A DNA stretch of 64,000 nucleotides from Bacteroidota bacterium (GTDB lineage: Bacteria > Bacteroidota > Bacteroidia > Bacteroidales > F082). This document shows positions 44,448-52,976 of the stretch, in pieces (the stretch's first letter is position 1; each line of letters opens with the position of its first letter). Under the pieces are notes generated by a model. The model was not told the origin of the DNA. It made no database searches and worked only from the letters and a program-made list of their open reading frames with translations. Position numbers and translations under genes: made by a program. The stretch covers positions 281,253 to 345,252 of the forward strand of contig JAHJTC010000024.1 of assembly GCA_018830105.1 (NCBI GenBank). The letters run 5' to 3'.

Positions 44448-46175
44448 CTAGCTGATCAGCTTTAAACCTCTTTTAATAAGATTTTTAAGCATAGGTTTTT
44501 GCTCAAGCCCACTTAGGTAAACCCTTAGTTCTGCCTCAAATTCCGACTGCGAAACATCCCCCGAAATGATCTCAAGCATTTCGAGAGGCAAGAGCCAATC
44601 TTCATATTTTGCCATTTGCAGAAATTGCCACACCTGTTTCAAAACCGACTGAGGCTGTTTACCTTCCCGCACTTCCCTGACAAGGCCATATTGCTTGTGT
44701 AATTGCTTTTGGCTTTCTGTATATTGGATTTTATGGGTTTTCTCTTTCGGCACGGCATATTCAAGCCCAAATGCATCGGGATCGGCAGGTCCACTGTAAG
44801 CGGAAACCACAGATTCTCCGATCGCCATATCATACTGCCCCCAGGAAGGATCAAAAAGCAGCTGATCCTGATAAGTCACCCGGCAATCAGAAAAACTCAG
44901 CAGCAATAAGTTGCCTTCTCTGCGCACAGTTTTCTGCAAAACACCCTTTAGCTTGATACCTGATTCGAACTCAAATGCACAGGCTTTGCCTGCAACAATT
45001 CCCAATTCGGCCAAATCCTGATCTGTGAGGAATCGTGGCGGCTTGATGGCATCCTTGATTCGACCTATTGGCGAGCCAAAACCATCGCTTTGCGTATCTT
45101 TACCATGGCCGTCTAGTTCCTTTCCTTTGTATGACAAGCTGGTTCCGCCCTGCGACTTCACATACACCGCCTGATTTTGATGCATCAGATAGTCGGTAAA
45201 AGTGCCCGAAACCTGCAAGCCTGAGCTATAAACCAGGGTTGCTGTATTACCGGATTCTATCGCTTTGAAAATACCTTCGATGCCTCCTTTTCTCAGCGCC
45301 ATACGACTTGCAAACTCATCGAGCACCTTTGTGAGGTGAGCAAAATCAGGTGTAACAAACAATTGAGGCTGCGGCTTGGTGATGTCGAAATTGTAATAAA
45401 CGGCATCAATGTTATAAGGCAATTTTTTCACCTTATCGCTCATGGCACCGGCACTCTCACCGATAGAAGAAAGCAGTCCTGCACCATAAATTTTTGGATC
45501 ATCCAGCGAACCCACAAGACCATATTCAACCGTCCACCAGTGTAAGTTACGTATCAAAGCCATTTCGGAAGGCAAACCGAGTTCGGCTTCTTTCTGTTCC
45601 AGATCGCGCTCGGCAGCTTCTATATCAGCAAGTGGCGTGTGCGGATCAGCTTTCAAAATGGAGAGGTAACGAATAGATTCGTAAAGGGCAAAATCAGCCG
45701 CAGAAGAAAAAGCTTTCGAGCCAATCTCGCCAAAATACCTGAGGTATTCAGCATATTCAGGATCGCTGATGATGGGCGCATGTCCGGCTGCCTCGTGTAT
45801 GATATCCGGAGCAGGCGTATATTCAATCTGATCAAAGGGACGGATATCGGCAGCAATCACCAGAACATTGTATGCCTGAAACTCCATAAATGCAGCGGGA
45901 GGAATAAAACCATCCACTGTTACGGCAGCCCAGCCTATCTTTGCCAGGATTTGATTCATGGTGTCAATATCCGGTATTTGCTCAATGCTGATGCCTGTTT
46001 TGCGTAAACCTTCCAAATAGGCCTGATGAGCCTTATCCTTTAAAAAATCCACATTTTGACGCATCACAAACCGCCATACAGCATGATCCTGCCAGGTATA
46101 TTGGTTATAGGGCTGTTCGATGATGAGCTGATACAAATGTTTTGGGAGTTTTTCTAAAACGGGATTGTTTACCAT
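44448..46175 (-). CDS. phenylalanine 4-hydroxylase, long form
   Basis: 575 residues. Tetrahydropterin-dependent iron enzyme that converts phenylalanine to tyrosine. The catalytic domain (~20-290) has H127 and H132 in PDIIHEAAGHAPII and the third ligand E217 in LHWWTVEYGLVGS. The substrate-cap region GFIPPAAFMEFQAYNVL is present. Typical bacterial PAH is ~260-300 residues; here another ~280 residues follow, including beta-rich stretches (YSSGLQVSGTFTDYL, SYKGKELDGHGKD) and a helical C-terminus. That extension is known from Bacteroidota homologues but has no assigned role I can name. Ahead of it, a -7 box (46207-46214) and the TCTAATTTAGA palindrome. No pterin dehydratase gene is in the window. 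Confidence 0.9.
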   Translation of the reverse strand: MVNNPVLEKLPKHLYQLIIEQPYNQYTWQDHAVWRFVMRQNVDFLKDKAHQAYLEGLRKTGISIEQIPDIDTMNQILAKIGWAAVTVDGFIPPAAFMEFQAYNVLVIAADIRPFDQIEYTPAPDIIHEAAGHAPIISDPEYAEYLRYFGEIGSKAFSSAADFALYESIRYLSILKADPHTPLADIEAAERDLEQKEAELGLPSEMALIRNLHWWTVEYGLVGSLDDPKIYGAGLLSSIGESAGAMSDKVKKLPYNIDAVYYNFDITKPQPQLFVTPDFAHLTKVLDEFASRMALRKGGIEGIFKAIESGNTATLVYSSGLQVSGTFTDYLMHQNQAVYVKSQGGTSLSYKGKELDGHGKDTQSDGFGSPIGRIKDAIKPPRFLTDQDLAELGIVAGKACAFEFESGIKLKGVLQKTVRREGNLLLLSFSDCRVTYQDQLLFDPSWGQYDMAIGESVVSAYSGPADPDAFGLEYAVPKEKTHKIQYTESQKQLHKQYGLVREVREGKQPQSVLKQVWQFLQMAKYEDWLLPLEMLEIISGDVSQSEFEAELRVYLSGLEQKPMLKNLIKRGLKLIS

Positions 46176-46180
46176 AGACT

Positions 46181-46199
46181 TCTAATTTAGAATGAATTT
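46181..46199. promoter_or_regulatory. palindromic site shared with the DHODH-like gene
   Basis: TCTAATTTAGAATGAATTT is identical to 28041-28059. It contains the perfect palindrome TCTAA-T-TTAGA and sits between the PAH -7 box and start codon. An operator is possible but only two sites are seen. Confidence 0.3.
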
Positions 46200-46206
46200 A
46201 GATAGC

Positions 46207-46214
46207 CAAAAATA
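46207..46214 (-). promoter_or_regulatory. possible -7 box for the PAH gene
   Basis: Reads TATTTTTG on the minus strand, 32 bases before the PAH ATG; a TTG lies about 22 bases further upstream, giving a plausible -33/-7 pair. Confidence 0.45.
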
Positions 46215-46278
46215 AACAAAAGCTACAGATTAATCGCAATCGTTTTAAAATTGATGAATAAGAAAAAAATTAGTTCAT

Positions 46279-46929
46279 TTAATCATTGCCAATTTTATCC
46301 AATAATGGAACAAAACGAAAGGCGCCATGGGCTTCCCTTTCAAGTTTTCCATCAGCTGTTTTAATAAGTCTTAACATGCTTTGCGTATCTCCGAAGCCCA
46401 GCGGAATTACCATTATTCCGCCAACCTTAAGCTGATCAATTAATGCCTCCGGTATTTCAGGAGCCGCAGCGGTAATAAGAATACGGTCGAAGGGTGCATA
46501 ACCGGGAAGCCCTTCGTTTCCATCGGCCAAATAAAGGTTGAGTTTGTATGGCATGCTTTGTTCTACAAACGTCTTTGTTTTCAGATACAGCTTACGTTGC
46601 CTCTCGATGGAAAAAACCTTGGCTCCCATTTCGGCCAGCACACAGGCCTGATAAGCTGAACCGGTACCTATTTCGAGCACTTTGAGCCCTTTGCTTACGC
46701 GTAATAATTCGGTTTGAAACGCTACAGTATAAGGCTGAGAAATCGTTTGACCGCTTCCAATCGGGAAAGGTTTGTCCTGATAAGCAAACTCCAGAAAGGA
46801 GGAATCGAGAAAAAAATGACGCGGAATTTTCTCCATGGCATGCAGCACACGTTCATCACTGATATTTTTTTGTCTTAAGGTTTCTATTAACTGTTTGCGC
46901 AATCCCTTGTGTCTGTAGGTATCCTGCAT
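46279..46929 (-). CDS. pcm: protein-L-isoaspartate O-methyltransferase
   Basis: 216 residues. SAM-dependent repair enzyme that methylates L-isoaspartyl residues in aged proteins (cytosol). Seen: RHFFLDSSFLEFAYQDKPFPIGSGQTISQPYTVA (in pieces; family hallmark GQTIS), methyltransferase motif I VLEIGTGSAYQACVLAEMG, and DRILITAAAPEIPEALIDQLKVGGIMVIPLG. Length and motif order are normal. It stands 103 bases upstream of the PAH gene on the same strand and has its own likely transcription; the pairing is probably not functional. Confidence 0.95.
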   Translation of the reverse strand: MQDTYRHKGLRKQLIETLRQKNISDERVLHAMEKIPRHFFLDSSFLEFAYQDKPFPIGSGQTISQPYTVAFQTELLRVSKGLKVLEIGTGSAYQACVLAEMGAKVFSIERQRKLYLKTKTFVEQSMPYKLNLYLADGNEGLPGYAPFDRILITAAAPEIPEALIDQLKVGGIMVIPLGFGDTQSMLRLIKTADGKLEREAHGAFRFVPLLDKIGND

Positions 46930-47021
46930 ATTCCTTTATGATTATTCCGGTATTTAATAATTTAGATTTATTCTAAAATTGGGATGAGCTAAATTAGCAA
47001 TAAGCCTTTGACAAAAAAAAC

Positions 47022-47029
47022 TACTTTTG
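47022..47029 (+). promoter_or_regulatory. possible -7 box (TACTTTTG)
   Basis: Perfect TAnnTTTG match 16 bases before the ATG at 47046. TTTG at 47007-47010 is only 11 bases away, shorter than usual, so the -33 element is uncertain. Confidence 0.45.
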
Positions 47030-47045
47030 CACAAAAGTATCGTAT

Positions 47046-48035
47046 ATGTTAAAAATTGGAGTATTAGGAGCAGGTCATCTAGGTAAAATACACCTAAAAT
47101 GTATTCAACAGATTTCTGATTATGAACTTGTTGGATTTTATGATATGGATCCTGAAAATGCAAAAAAAGTTGCAGCAGACTTTGGGATTAAAAGTTTTAA
47201 TTCAATTGACGAATTAATCGAAGCTACAGAGGTTGTTGATATTGTGACCCCAACCATTGCACATTTTAGCTGTGCTGCAAAATCGCTCCAACAATCACGA
47301 CATGTTTTCATTGAAAAACCAATTGTTGCTACTCCTGAAGAGGCCAGCGAATTAATTGAAATTGCCTCAAAAGCAAATGTAAAAGTACAGGTTGGTCATG
47401 TCGAACGATTCAATCCTGCATTTTTAGCAATTCAGGACAAATTGAACAATCCGATGTTTATTGAGTCGCACCGGCTTGCTCAATTTAATCCGCGCGGAAC
47501 AGATGTGCCTGTAATCCTCGATTTAATGGTTCATGATATTGATATTGTGCTCAGTGCTATCAAATCGAAAGTAAAAAATATTCATGCCAGTGGCGTGGCA
47601 ATTGTTAGCGATACTGCCGACATCACCAATGCACGTATAGAATTTGAGAACGGTGCTGTTGCCAATCTCACAGCAAGCCGTATTTCGCTGAAGAATATGC
47701 GTAAAGCCAGGTTTTTTCAAAAAGATGCTTATATCAGTGTCGACTTTCTCGAAAAACAGTCAGAAATCGTTAGCATTAACAGTGTTGATGGCGAGCCCGA
47801 TGATCCAATGGCTATGCTTATTGATTTGGGAGAAGGCAAAGGATCAAAACAGATTTCGTTCGAGAAACCTGTTGTTGAACCAGTTAACGCTATAAAAATG
47901 GAACTTGAGAAGTTTTATGAAGCCATCGTCAACGATCAGCTTCCACCGGTTACCATCAAAGATGGCGTGGAAGTATTAAAACTCGCCTACCAGATTTTAG
48001 ATGAAGTAAATAATAATCTCAAAAAGCTGCAATAA
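47046..48035 (+). CDS. Gfo/Idh/MocA family NAD(P)-dependent oxidoreductase
   Basis: 329 residues. Seen: N-terminal Rossmann motif KIGVLGAGHLGKIHLKCI (GxGxxG), the family EKPI(V) motif in HVFIEKPIVATPEEA (Lys95 region), and the C-terminal catalytic beta-sheet half with LDLMVHDIDIVLS. These enzymes oxidise or reduce sugars or sugar nucleotides, or act on related alcohols. The neighbouring lipoprotein and sugar transferase suggest a surface-polysaccharide setting, but the substrate is unknown. Stop at 48035 is 72 bases before the lipoprotein gene; likely co-transcribed. Confidence 0.88.
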   Translation: MLKIGVLGAGHLGKIHLKCIQQISDYELVGFYDMDPENAKKVAADFGIKSFNSIDELIEATEVVDIVTPTIAHFSCAAKSLQQSRHVFIEKPIVATPEEASELIEIASKANVKVQVGHVERFNPAFLAIQDKLNNPMFIESHRLAQFNPRGTDVPVILDLMVHDIDIVLSAIKSKVKNIHASGVAIVSDTADITNARIEFENGAVANLTASRISLKNMRKARFFQKDAYISVDFLEKQSEIVSINSVDGEPDDPMAMLIDLGEGKGSKQISFEKPVVEPVNAIKMELEKFYEAIVNDQLPPVTIKDGVEVLKLAYQILDEVNNNLKKLQ

Positions 48036-48107
48036 TTATTGCAACCGTGTGCAATAAGGCTTCATTGCCCATCGTTAAGCATGCAGAATCTGGTGAACCC
48101 ATTTTAT

Positions 48108-49001
48108 ATGCCAAAATATCTACCTTTAAAAGCAGTAGTCGCTTTATTCTTGTTTCTCGCATTGGTTTCCTGCAATAAATTTGAAGGCGATCAAACTGTT
48201 CCGGCATATATCCGCATTGACACAATCAGTGTAAATACCGACTATTTTTCTCAGGGCAGTAATACCCATCGGATTACAGATGCCTGGGTGTATGTTAATG
48301 ACCAGTTGATTGGCGCTTTTGAGTTGCCGGCTACTATTCCTGTTTTGGCAAGAGGCCGTCAAAAACTGGAAATCCGACCCGGCATCAAACTTAACGGAAT
48401 TGGAGGCACACGTGTCCCCTACCCCTTTTACGAGCCCTATATTGTTACCGATTATAATTTTATCGAGGACAGCATCAGAAGCATACTTCCTGTTACTTCT
48501 TATTACAATACCGTTACTTTTGCCTGGCTGGAAGATTTTGAAGGAAGTAGCATTTCAATAGAAAAAACCTCCCAAAGTGATACAAATATTTATCAAACCT
48601 CACCAATAAATAATCCCGAAGCTTACCTGTCCGATTTTTCATCCTATTCGGGAATAGTTAATTTAACAACTGAAAAAAATTCTTTCAAGCTTTCAAGTTT
48701 TAACGCCTTCATACTACCTGGCTTAGGCAGTCCTGTAATGCTGGAGGTGGATTACAAATGCACACAATCATTTGGCGTAGGCATGTTTGCTGAAATAAAC
48801 GGCACAATCGTCGATATCCCTTTAATTGTCGTGAACAAAAGCGAAAAATGGAACAAAATATATATTAACCTGGGACCGAATGTTAGCACTTATACCAGTG
48901 CTTCTAATTTCAAGATATATTTTGAATCCAGTATGACTGGTGAAGATGATGCCCAATATTATTTTGATAATATTAAACTAATCTATCGTTCAAATAACTG
49001 A
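48108..49001 (+). CDS. predicted lipoprotein of unknown function
   Basis: 297 residues from the ATG at 48108; the longer frame upstream has no signal peptide. The N-terminus is a lipoprotein signal (basic MPKYLPLK, hydrophobic core, lipobox LVSC with Cys near residue 22). The rest is beta-rich with no enzyme motif (DAWVYVNDQLIGAFELPATIPVLARGRQKL looks like a carbohydrate-independent Ig-like start, and a DxYYFDNIKLIYRS-like strand ends the protein). I do not recognise the family. Its TGA overlaps the ATG of the next gene (TGATG at 48999-49003), so it is coupled to the sugar transferase and probably works at the envelope in the same pathway. Confidence 0.7.
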   Translation: MPKYLPLKAVVALFLFLALVSCNKFEGDQTVPAYIRIDTISVNTDYFSQGSNTHRITDAWVYVNDQLIGAFELPATIPVLARGRQKLEIRPGIKLNGIGGTRVPYPFYEPYIVTDYNFIEDSIRSILPVTSYYNTVTFAWLEDFEGSSISIEKTSQSDTNIYQTSPINNPEAYLSDFSSYSGIVNLTTEKNSFKLSSFNAFILPGLGSPVMLEVDYKCTQSFGVGMFAEINGTIVDIPLIVVNKSEKWNKIYINLGPNVSTYTSASNFKIYFESSMTGEDDAQYYFDNIKLIYRSNN

Positions 49002-50416
49002 TGAATAGAAATTTACAAGTTACAAAGTATGTAATTCTGGATTGGCTGGCGGCTTTATTGTCGTGGGCGTTATTCTATTTTTTCAGGAAGCAGGCAGAAG
49101 ACCCAAGCTTCCATGAGTATTTTGAACTGATCTTTGATGACCCTAATTTTTGGTATGGCATCATTTTCATTCCGCTGGGCTGGCTACTTTTATACACCGT
49201 TATGGGCACCTACAGGCGGATATTTCGCAAGGCTCGTTTAAAAGAATTGGGACAAACTTTTATCATTACATTAATTGGTGTTACGATCATCTTCTTTGTG
49301 GCCATTCTGGATGATGTTATCATAACCTATAAGTCTTATTATCAATCATTTTCAACTCTTTTTGTCTTACATTTCGTACTCACCTATGCCGGACGCCTGG
49401 CACTTACCTCAGTAACAGTAAGAAAAATTCACAGAAAAGAAATTGGCTTTAACACCGTTATTGTCGGCAGCAATGGTAACGCACTTGCTATTTACAAAGA
49501 AATTGAAGATCAGGAACTTTCTGCAGGAAATATTTTTATTGGATTTGCAAGCGTTTACGACAAAGACGATTACAAAATCGGAGAACATTTGCCACATCTG
49601 GGATCCTATAAGGACATAAAACAGATTGTCGAAAAACATAAAGTTGAAGAGGTTATCATTGCTATTGAACGCTCCGAAACAGGAACTATCGACAATATTA
49701 TCGCACTTCTGGAAGACACTCCTGCTGTAATAAAGATTATCCCGATCATGCAGGATATTTTATTTGGATCGGTAAAACTTTCAGGCATCTGGCATGCGCC
49801 GCTTATTCAGATTTCACCAGATTTGATGCCAGCCTGGCAGCAATCAGCCAAGCGAATAATTGATGTTGTGGTATCCATAATAGCGATGATTTTATTAATT
49901 CCGCTTTATGTTTTTACTGCTCTGGGAGTAGTGCTATCGTCCAGAGGGCCAATATTGTATTCCCAGAAGCGTGTCGGACTTCGTGGCCGCCCATTCCGCA
50001 TGCACAAGTTCAGAAGTATGTATTCGGATGCTGAAAAAGCCGGGCCACAGCTTTCCAGCGAAGACGATCCGCGGATTACCCCCTTTGGAAAATTTATCCG
50101 CAAGGTACGCCTTGACGAAATACCGCAATTTTATACGGTGCTGAAAGGAGATATGTCATTGGTGGGTCCTCGTCCCGAGCGCCAGTTCTATATTGACCAA
50201 ATAGTAAAAAGAGCTCCGCATTACCGGCTGTTACTCAAAGTGAAGCCTGGAATCACCAGTTGGGGCCAAGTAAAATATGGCTACGCCTCTAATGTAGATG
50301 AAATGATTGAGCGGCTCAAATACGATATCCTCTATATTGAGAATATGAGCCTGGCAATGGATATTAAAATATTGATTTACACAGTTTTGATTGTGCTTCA
50401 GGGCAGGGGCAAATAA
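49001..50416 (+). CDS. polyprenyl glycosylphosphotransferase (WcaJ-like sugar transferase)
   Basis: 471 residues. Initiates exopolysaccharide or O-antigen repeat units by moving a sugar-1-phosphate to undecaprenyl phosphate. Seen: four N-terminal membrane helices (~10-130), a CoA-binding-like NAD fold (~145-260; FNTVIVGSNGNALAIYKEIED), a re-entrant helix (~285-310) and the catalytic sugar transferase domain (SSRGPILYSQKRVGLRGRPFRMHKFRSM in pieces, EDDPRITPFGKFIRKVRLDEIPQF, GDMSLVGPRPER, KPGITSWGQV). This is the long polyPNPT type, in contrast to the short Cys-rich enzyme at 868-1662. Stop at 50416 is 4 bases from the convergent DUF4294 gene. Confidence 0.93.
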   Translation: MNRNLQVTKYVILDWLAALLSWALFYFFRKQAEDPSFHEYFELIFDDPNFWYGIIFIPLGWLLLYTVMGTYRRIFRKARLKELGQTFIITLIGVTIIFFVAILDDVIITYKSYYQSFSTLFVLHFVLTYAGRLALTSVTVRKIHRKEIGFNTVIVGSNGNALAIYKEIEDQELSAGNIFIGFASVYDKDDYKIGEHLPHLGSYKDIKQIVEKHKVEEVIIAIERSETGTIDNIIALLEDTPAVIKIIPIMQDILFGSVKLSGIWHAPLIQISPDLMPAWQQSAKRIIDVVVSIIAMILLIPLYVFTALGVVLSSRGPILYSQKRVGLRGRPFRMHKFRSMYSDAEKAGPQLSSEDDPRITPFGKFIRKVRLDEIPQFYTVLKGDMSLVGPRPERQFYIDQIVKRAPHYRLLLKVKPGITSWGQVKYGYASNVDEMIERLKYDILYIENMSLAMDIKILIYTVLIVLQGRGK

Positions 50417-50419
50417 CCC

Positions 50420-51028
50420 CTATAACTGGCCTTTCTCGATGAGAACGACAATTGTTTCAATGAGCTCATCCTCCCCTTTTGGATCATATTCATCTTTGAG
50501 GTTATATCCCCAAATACGGGCAAATCCCTGATAGAAAAAAGCAGTGAATCCCCCACGCAGTCCTTTCACCAAGTCATAAGAGGTATTCTCAGTTTCACGG
50601 TCTATCAATTTTAGTAAAATTTTACCTTGCGTGAATGTCAGATCTTTGAGATCACCACCAAATTGTTCATTGAGCTCTTTCTCAGCGCGACGCATAATTT
50701 TACGTCGCTCGCGATCGTTTTTAGCTGCAAGCAGTATTTCATCATATTCCCTCAGTTTGATACCTGCTAACTTTGCAAAAGGATAGGCTTTTTTCACATG
50801 ATAAATCAAGCGCTGCACTTTACGTATGTCGTGCTTATTATCAAAAAACCGCATAGCAAATACGTTGACTTCCGGGAGTTGCATAGTCAGGGTAGTGTCG
50901 CCGTTTTCTACTATAGCTAACATCACCAAGGTATCAGTAACACCAACTGTATCAACTTGTTGCTGAGCAACAGCATCATAATTGGTGAATAACATTAAAA
51001 AGACTACAATTGTAACGATCCGAGTCAT
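50420..51028 (-). CDS. DUF4294 domain protein
   Basis: 202 residues with a signal peptide (1-21, ending YDAVAQ). The body matches the Bacteroidota DUF4294 family: MPEVNVFA-like strand, FFDNKHDIRKVQRLIYHVKKAYPFAKLAGIKLREYDEIL (in pieces), AKNDRERRKIMRRAEKELNEQFGGDLKDLT and the basic helical core, ending GYNLKDEYDPKGEDELIETIV. Exported to the periplasm; no biochemical function is known to me. It is 41 bases downstream of clpX on the same strand and so may share the tig-clpP-clpX transcript, a recurrent neighbourhood in the phylum. Confidence 0.85.
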   Translation of the reverse strand: MTRIVTIVVFLMLFTNYDAVAQQQVDTVGVTDTLVMLAIVENGDTTLTMQLPEVNVFAMRFFDNKHDIRKVQRLIYHVKKAYPFAKLAGIKLREYDEILLAAKNDRERRKIMRRAEKELNEQFGGDLKDLTFTQGKILLKLIDRETENTSYDLVKGLRGGFTAFFYQGFARIWGYNLKDEYDPKGEDELIETIVVLIEKGQL

Positions 51029-51069
51029 GTGAGGGTAATGAGCAAGATCTATGCCAAAATGAATAAGGA

Positions 51070-52299
51070 TCAGGCCACTTTCAATTTGGAAAGCCCTGCC
51101 TTATTGAATTTTTTCTCGGCGTACTCGCGCGAAACCACAAGGGTTTTAATTGATTTTTTTGAAGGAAGTTCAAACATATCATCGGTAAGAATTGCCTCCA
51201 AAATTGACCGCAGACCCCTGGCACCCAATTTAAAATCCAAGGTTTTCTCTACCACAAAATCAAGTACTTCTTCTTCGATTTTAAGTTTAATGCCATCCAT
51301 TTCAAAAAGCTTCGTAAACTGTTTGAGCAGTGCATTTTTAGGATCGGTGAGAATCTGTTTTAGAATTTCGGGAGTAAGCGGATTAAGATAAGTGATGATG
51401 GGAAGTCTTCCAACAATTTCAGGAATCAGCCCAAATTTTTTCAAATCGGCCGGTGAAATGTATTGCAACAAGTTGTTCTTATCGGCTATCGTTTCTTTTT
51501 CGCTTCCATAACCAATTACATTGGTGCGGGTTCGCGCTGCAATGATACGTTCAACACCATCGAAAGCGCCTCCTGCAATGAAGAGAATATTTCGGGTATC
51601 CACCTGAATCATTTTTTGCTCAGGATGTTTGCGGCCTCCCTGAGGGGGAACATTTACTGCTGTGCCTTCGAGTAATTTCAGCAAAGCCTGTTGCACGCCC
51701 TCGCCCGAGACATCGCGCGTAATGCTTGGGTTATCGCTTTTACGGGCTATTTTGTCCAGTTCATCAATAAATACAATGCCTCTTTCGGCTGCTTTTACGT
51801 CAAAATCAGCAGCTTGCAGCAAGCGCGATAAAATACTTTCAACATCTTCGCCTACGTAACCTGCCTCAGTAAGTACAGTAGCATCAGCAATTGCAAAAGG
51901 CACATGCAACATACGGGCGATGGTGCGGGCAAGCAGTGTCTTTCCTGTTCCGGTTTCGCCCACCAAAATCATATTCGACTTTTCTATTTCAACATCATCA
52001 TTCGTTACAGGCTGATTAATACGTTTGTAATGGTTATAAACAGCAACTGCCAAAACCCGTTTTGCAGTATCCTGGCCAATTACATATTGGTCCAAAAATT
52101 CTTTGATTTCCAGCGGCTTCAGTAATTTAAAATCAGGCACACCCGCTTCGCTTCCGTGATGCATGTTTTCTTCATTCAGGATAAGCTGTGCTTGTTGTAC
52201 ACAACTATCACAAATGTGCGCATCCAAGCCTGAAATAAGCAGCGCGGTATCTTTACGTGGCTTGCCGCAGAAAGAACAATGATCTGTTTTTTTTGCCAT
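51070..52299 (-). CDS. clpX: ATP-dependent Clp protease ATP-binding subunit ClpX
   Basis: 409 residues. Unfoldase that feeds substrates to ClpP. Seen: N-terminal zinc finger with C8, C11, C30, C33, Walker A GETGTGKT, pore loop GYVGED, Walker [10 protein letters not shown], arginine-finger region, and the ClpP-docking loop as IGY (NVIGYGS) in place of IGF. C-terminal small domain [17 protein letters not shown] is complete. Length is normal. It follows clpP by five bases, and tig lies upstream: the classical tig-clpP-clpX order. Confidence 0.97.
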   Translation of the reverse strand: MAKKTDHCSFCGKPRKDTALLISGLDAHICDSCVQQAQLILNEENMHHGSEAGVPDFKLLKPLEIKEFLDQYVIGQDTAKRVLAVAVYNHYKRINQPVTNDDVEIEKSNMILVGETGTGKTLLARTIARMLHVPFAIADATVLTEAGYVGEDVESILSRLLQAADFDVKAAERGIVFIDELDKIARKSDNPSITRDVSGEGVQQALLKLLEGTAVNVPPQGGRKHPEQKMIQVDTRNILFIAGGAFDGVERIIAARTRTNVIGYGSEKETIADKNNLLQYISPADLKKFGLIPEIVGRLPIITYLNPLTPEILKQILTDPKNALLKQFTKLFEMDGIKLKIEEEVLDFVVEKTLDFKLGARGLRSILEAILTDDMFELPSKKSIKTLVVSREYAEKKFNKAGLSKLKVA

Positions 52300-52304
52300 T
52301 CAAA

Positions 52305-52976
52305 TTAAGCTTTGTTTCTTAGAAGCACCTCATCGATCATTCCATAACTTTTTGCCTCTTCTGCTGTCATCCAGTAGTCACGATCGGAATCGCGCCAGAT
52401 TTTTTTATAGGTCTGACCGCTATGCTTTGCGATAATTTCGTAAAGTTCTTTTTTTAGCTTTTGGATTTCTCGTGCAGTTATTTCAATATCAGAAGCTTGC
52501 CCCTGCGCACCTCCCATAGGCTGATGAATAAGAACACGTGAATGCTTTAGCGCTGTTCGCTTTCCGGGAGCACCTGCACATAGCAATACGGCACCCATCG
52601 ACGCTGCCATTCCCGTGCATATGGTCGCTACATCAGGGTTGATGTACTGCATCGTATCGTATATCCCTAATCCTGCATAAACAGAGCCACCTGGTGTGTT
52701 CAGGTAAATCTGTATGTCACGTTTTGAATCAACCGACTCTAAAAACAGCAACTGTGCCTGAATGATATTGGCAACATAATCATCAACCGGAACTCCCAGA
52801 AAAATAATTCTGTCCATCATCAGGCGTGAAAAAACATCCATCGTTGCGATGTTCATCTGTCGTTCCTCAATGATGGTAGGGGAAATATAGTTTTGTACAG
52901 TTGATGTATATTTTTCAAGCGCCAGGCTGTTTAAGCCCAGGTGACGCGTAGCATATTTGTGAAATTCACTATTCAT
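52305..52976 (-). CDS. clpP: ATP-dependent Clp protease proteolytic subunit ClpP
   Basis: 223 residues from the ATG at 52976; a longer frame to 53000 adds eight residues with no family support. Catalytic triad visible: Ser in GMAASMGAVLL, His in VLIHQPMGG and Asp in RDSDRDYW. ClpP forms a 14-mer barrel with ClpX. The ATG overlaps the tig stop (ATGAATAG), so it is translationally coupled to trigger factor upstream, and clpX starts five bases downstream. Confidence 0.96.
   Translation of the reverse strand: MNSEFHKYATRHLGLNSLALEKYTSTVQNYISPTIIEERQMNIATMDVFSRLMMDRIIFLGVPVDDYVANIIQAQLLFLESVDSKRDIQIYLNTPGGSVYAGLGIYDTMQYINPDVATICTGMAASMGAVLLCAGAPGKRTALKHSRVLIHQPMGGAQGQASDIEITAREIQKLKKELYEIIAKHSGQTYKKIWRDSDRDYWMTAEEAKSYGMIDEVLLRNKA

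Noticed and set aside
45639..46007. 122-codon frame antisense to the PAH gene
   Set aside because: No motif; PAH is complete with iron ligands on the other strand.
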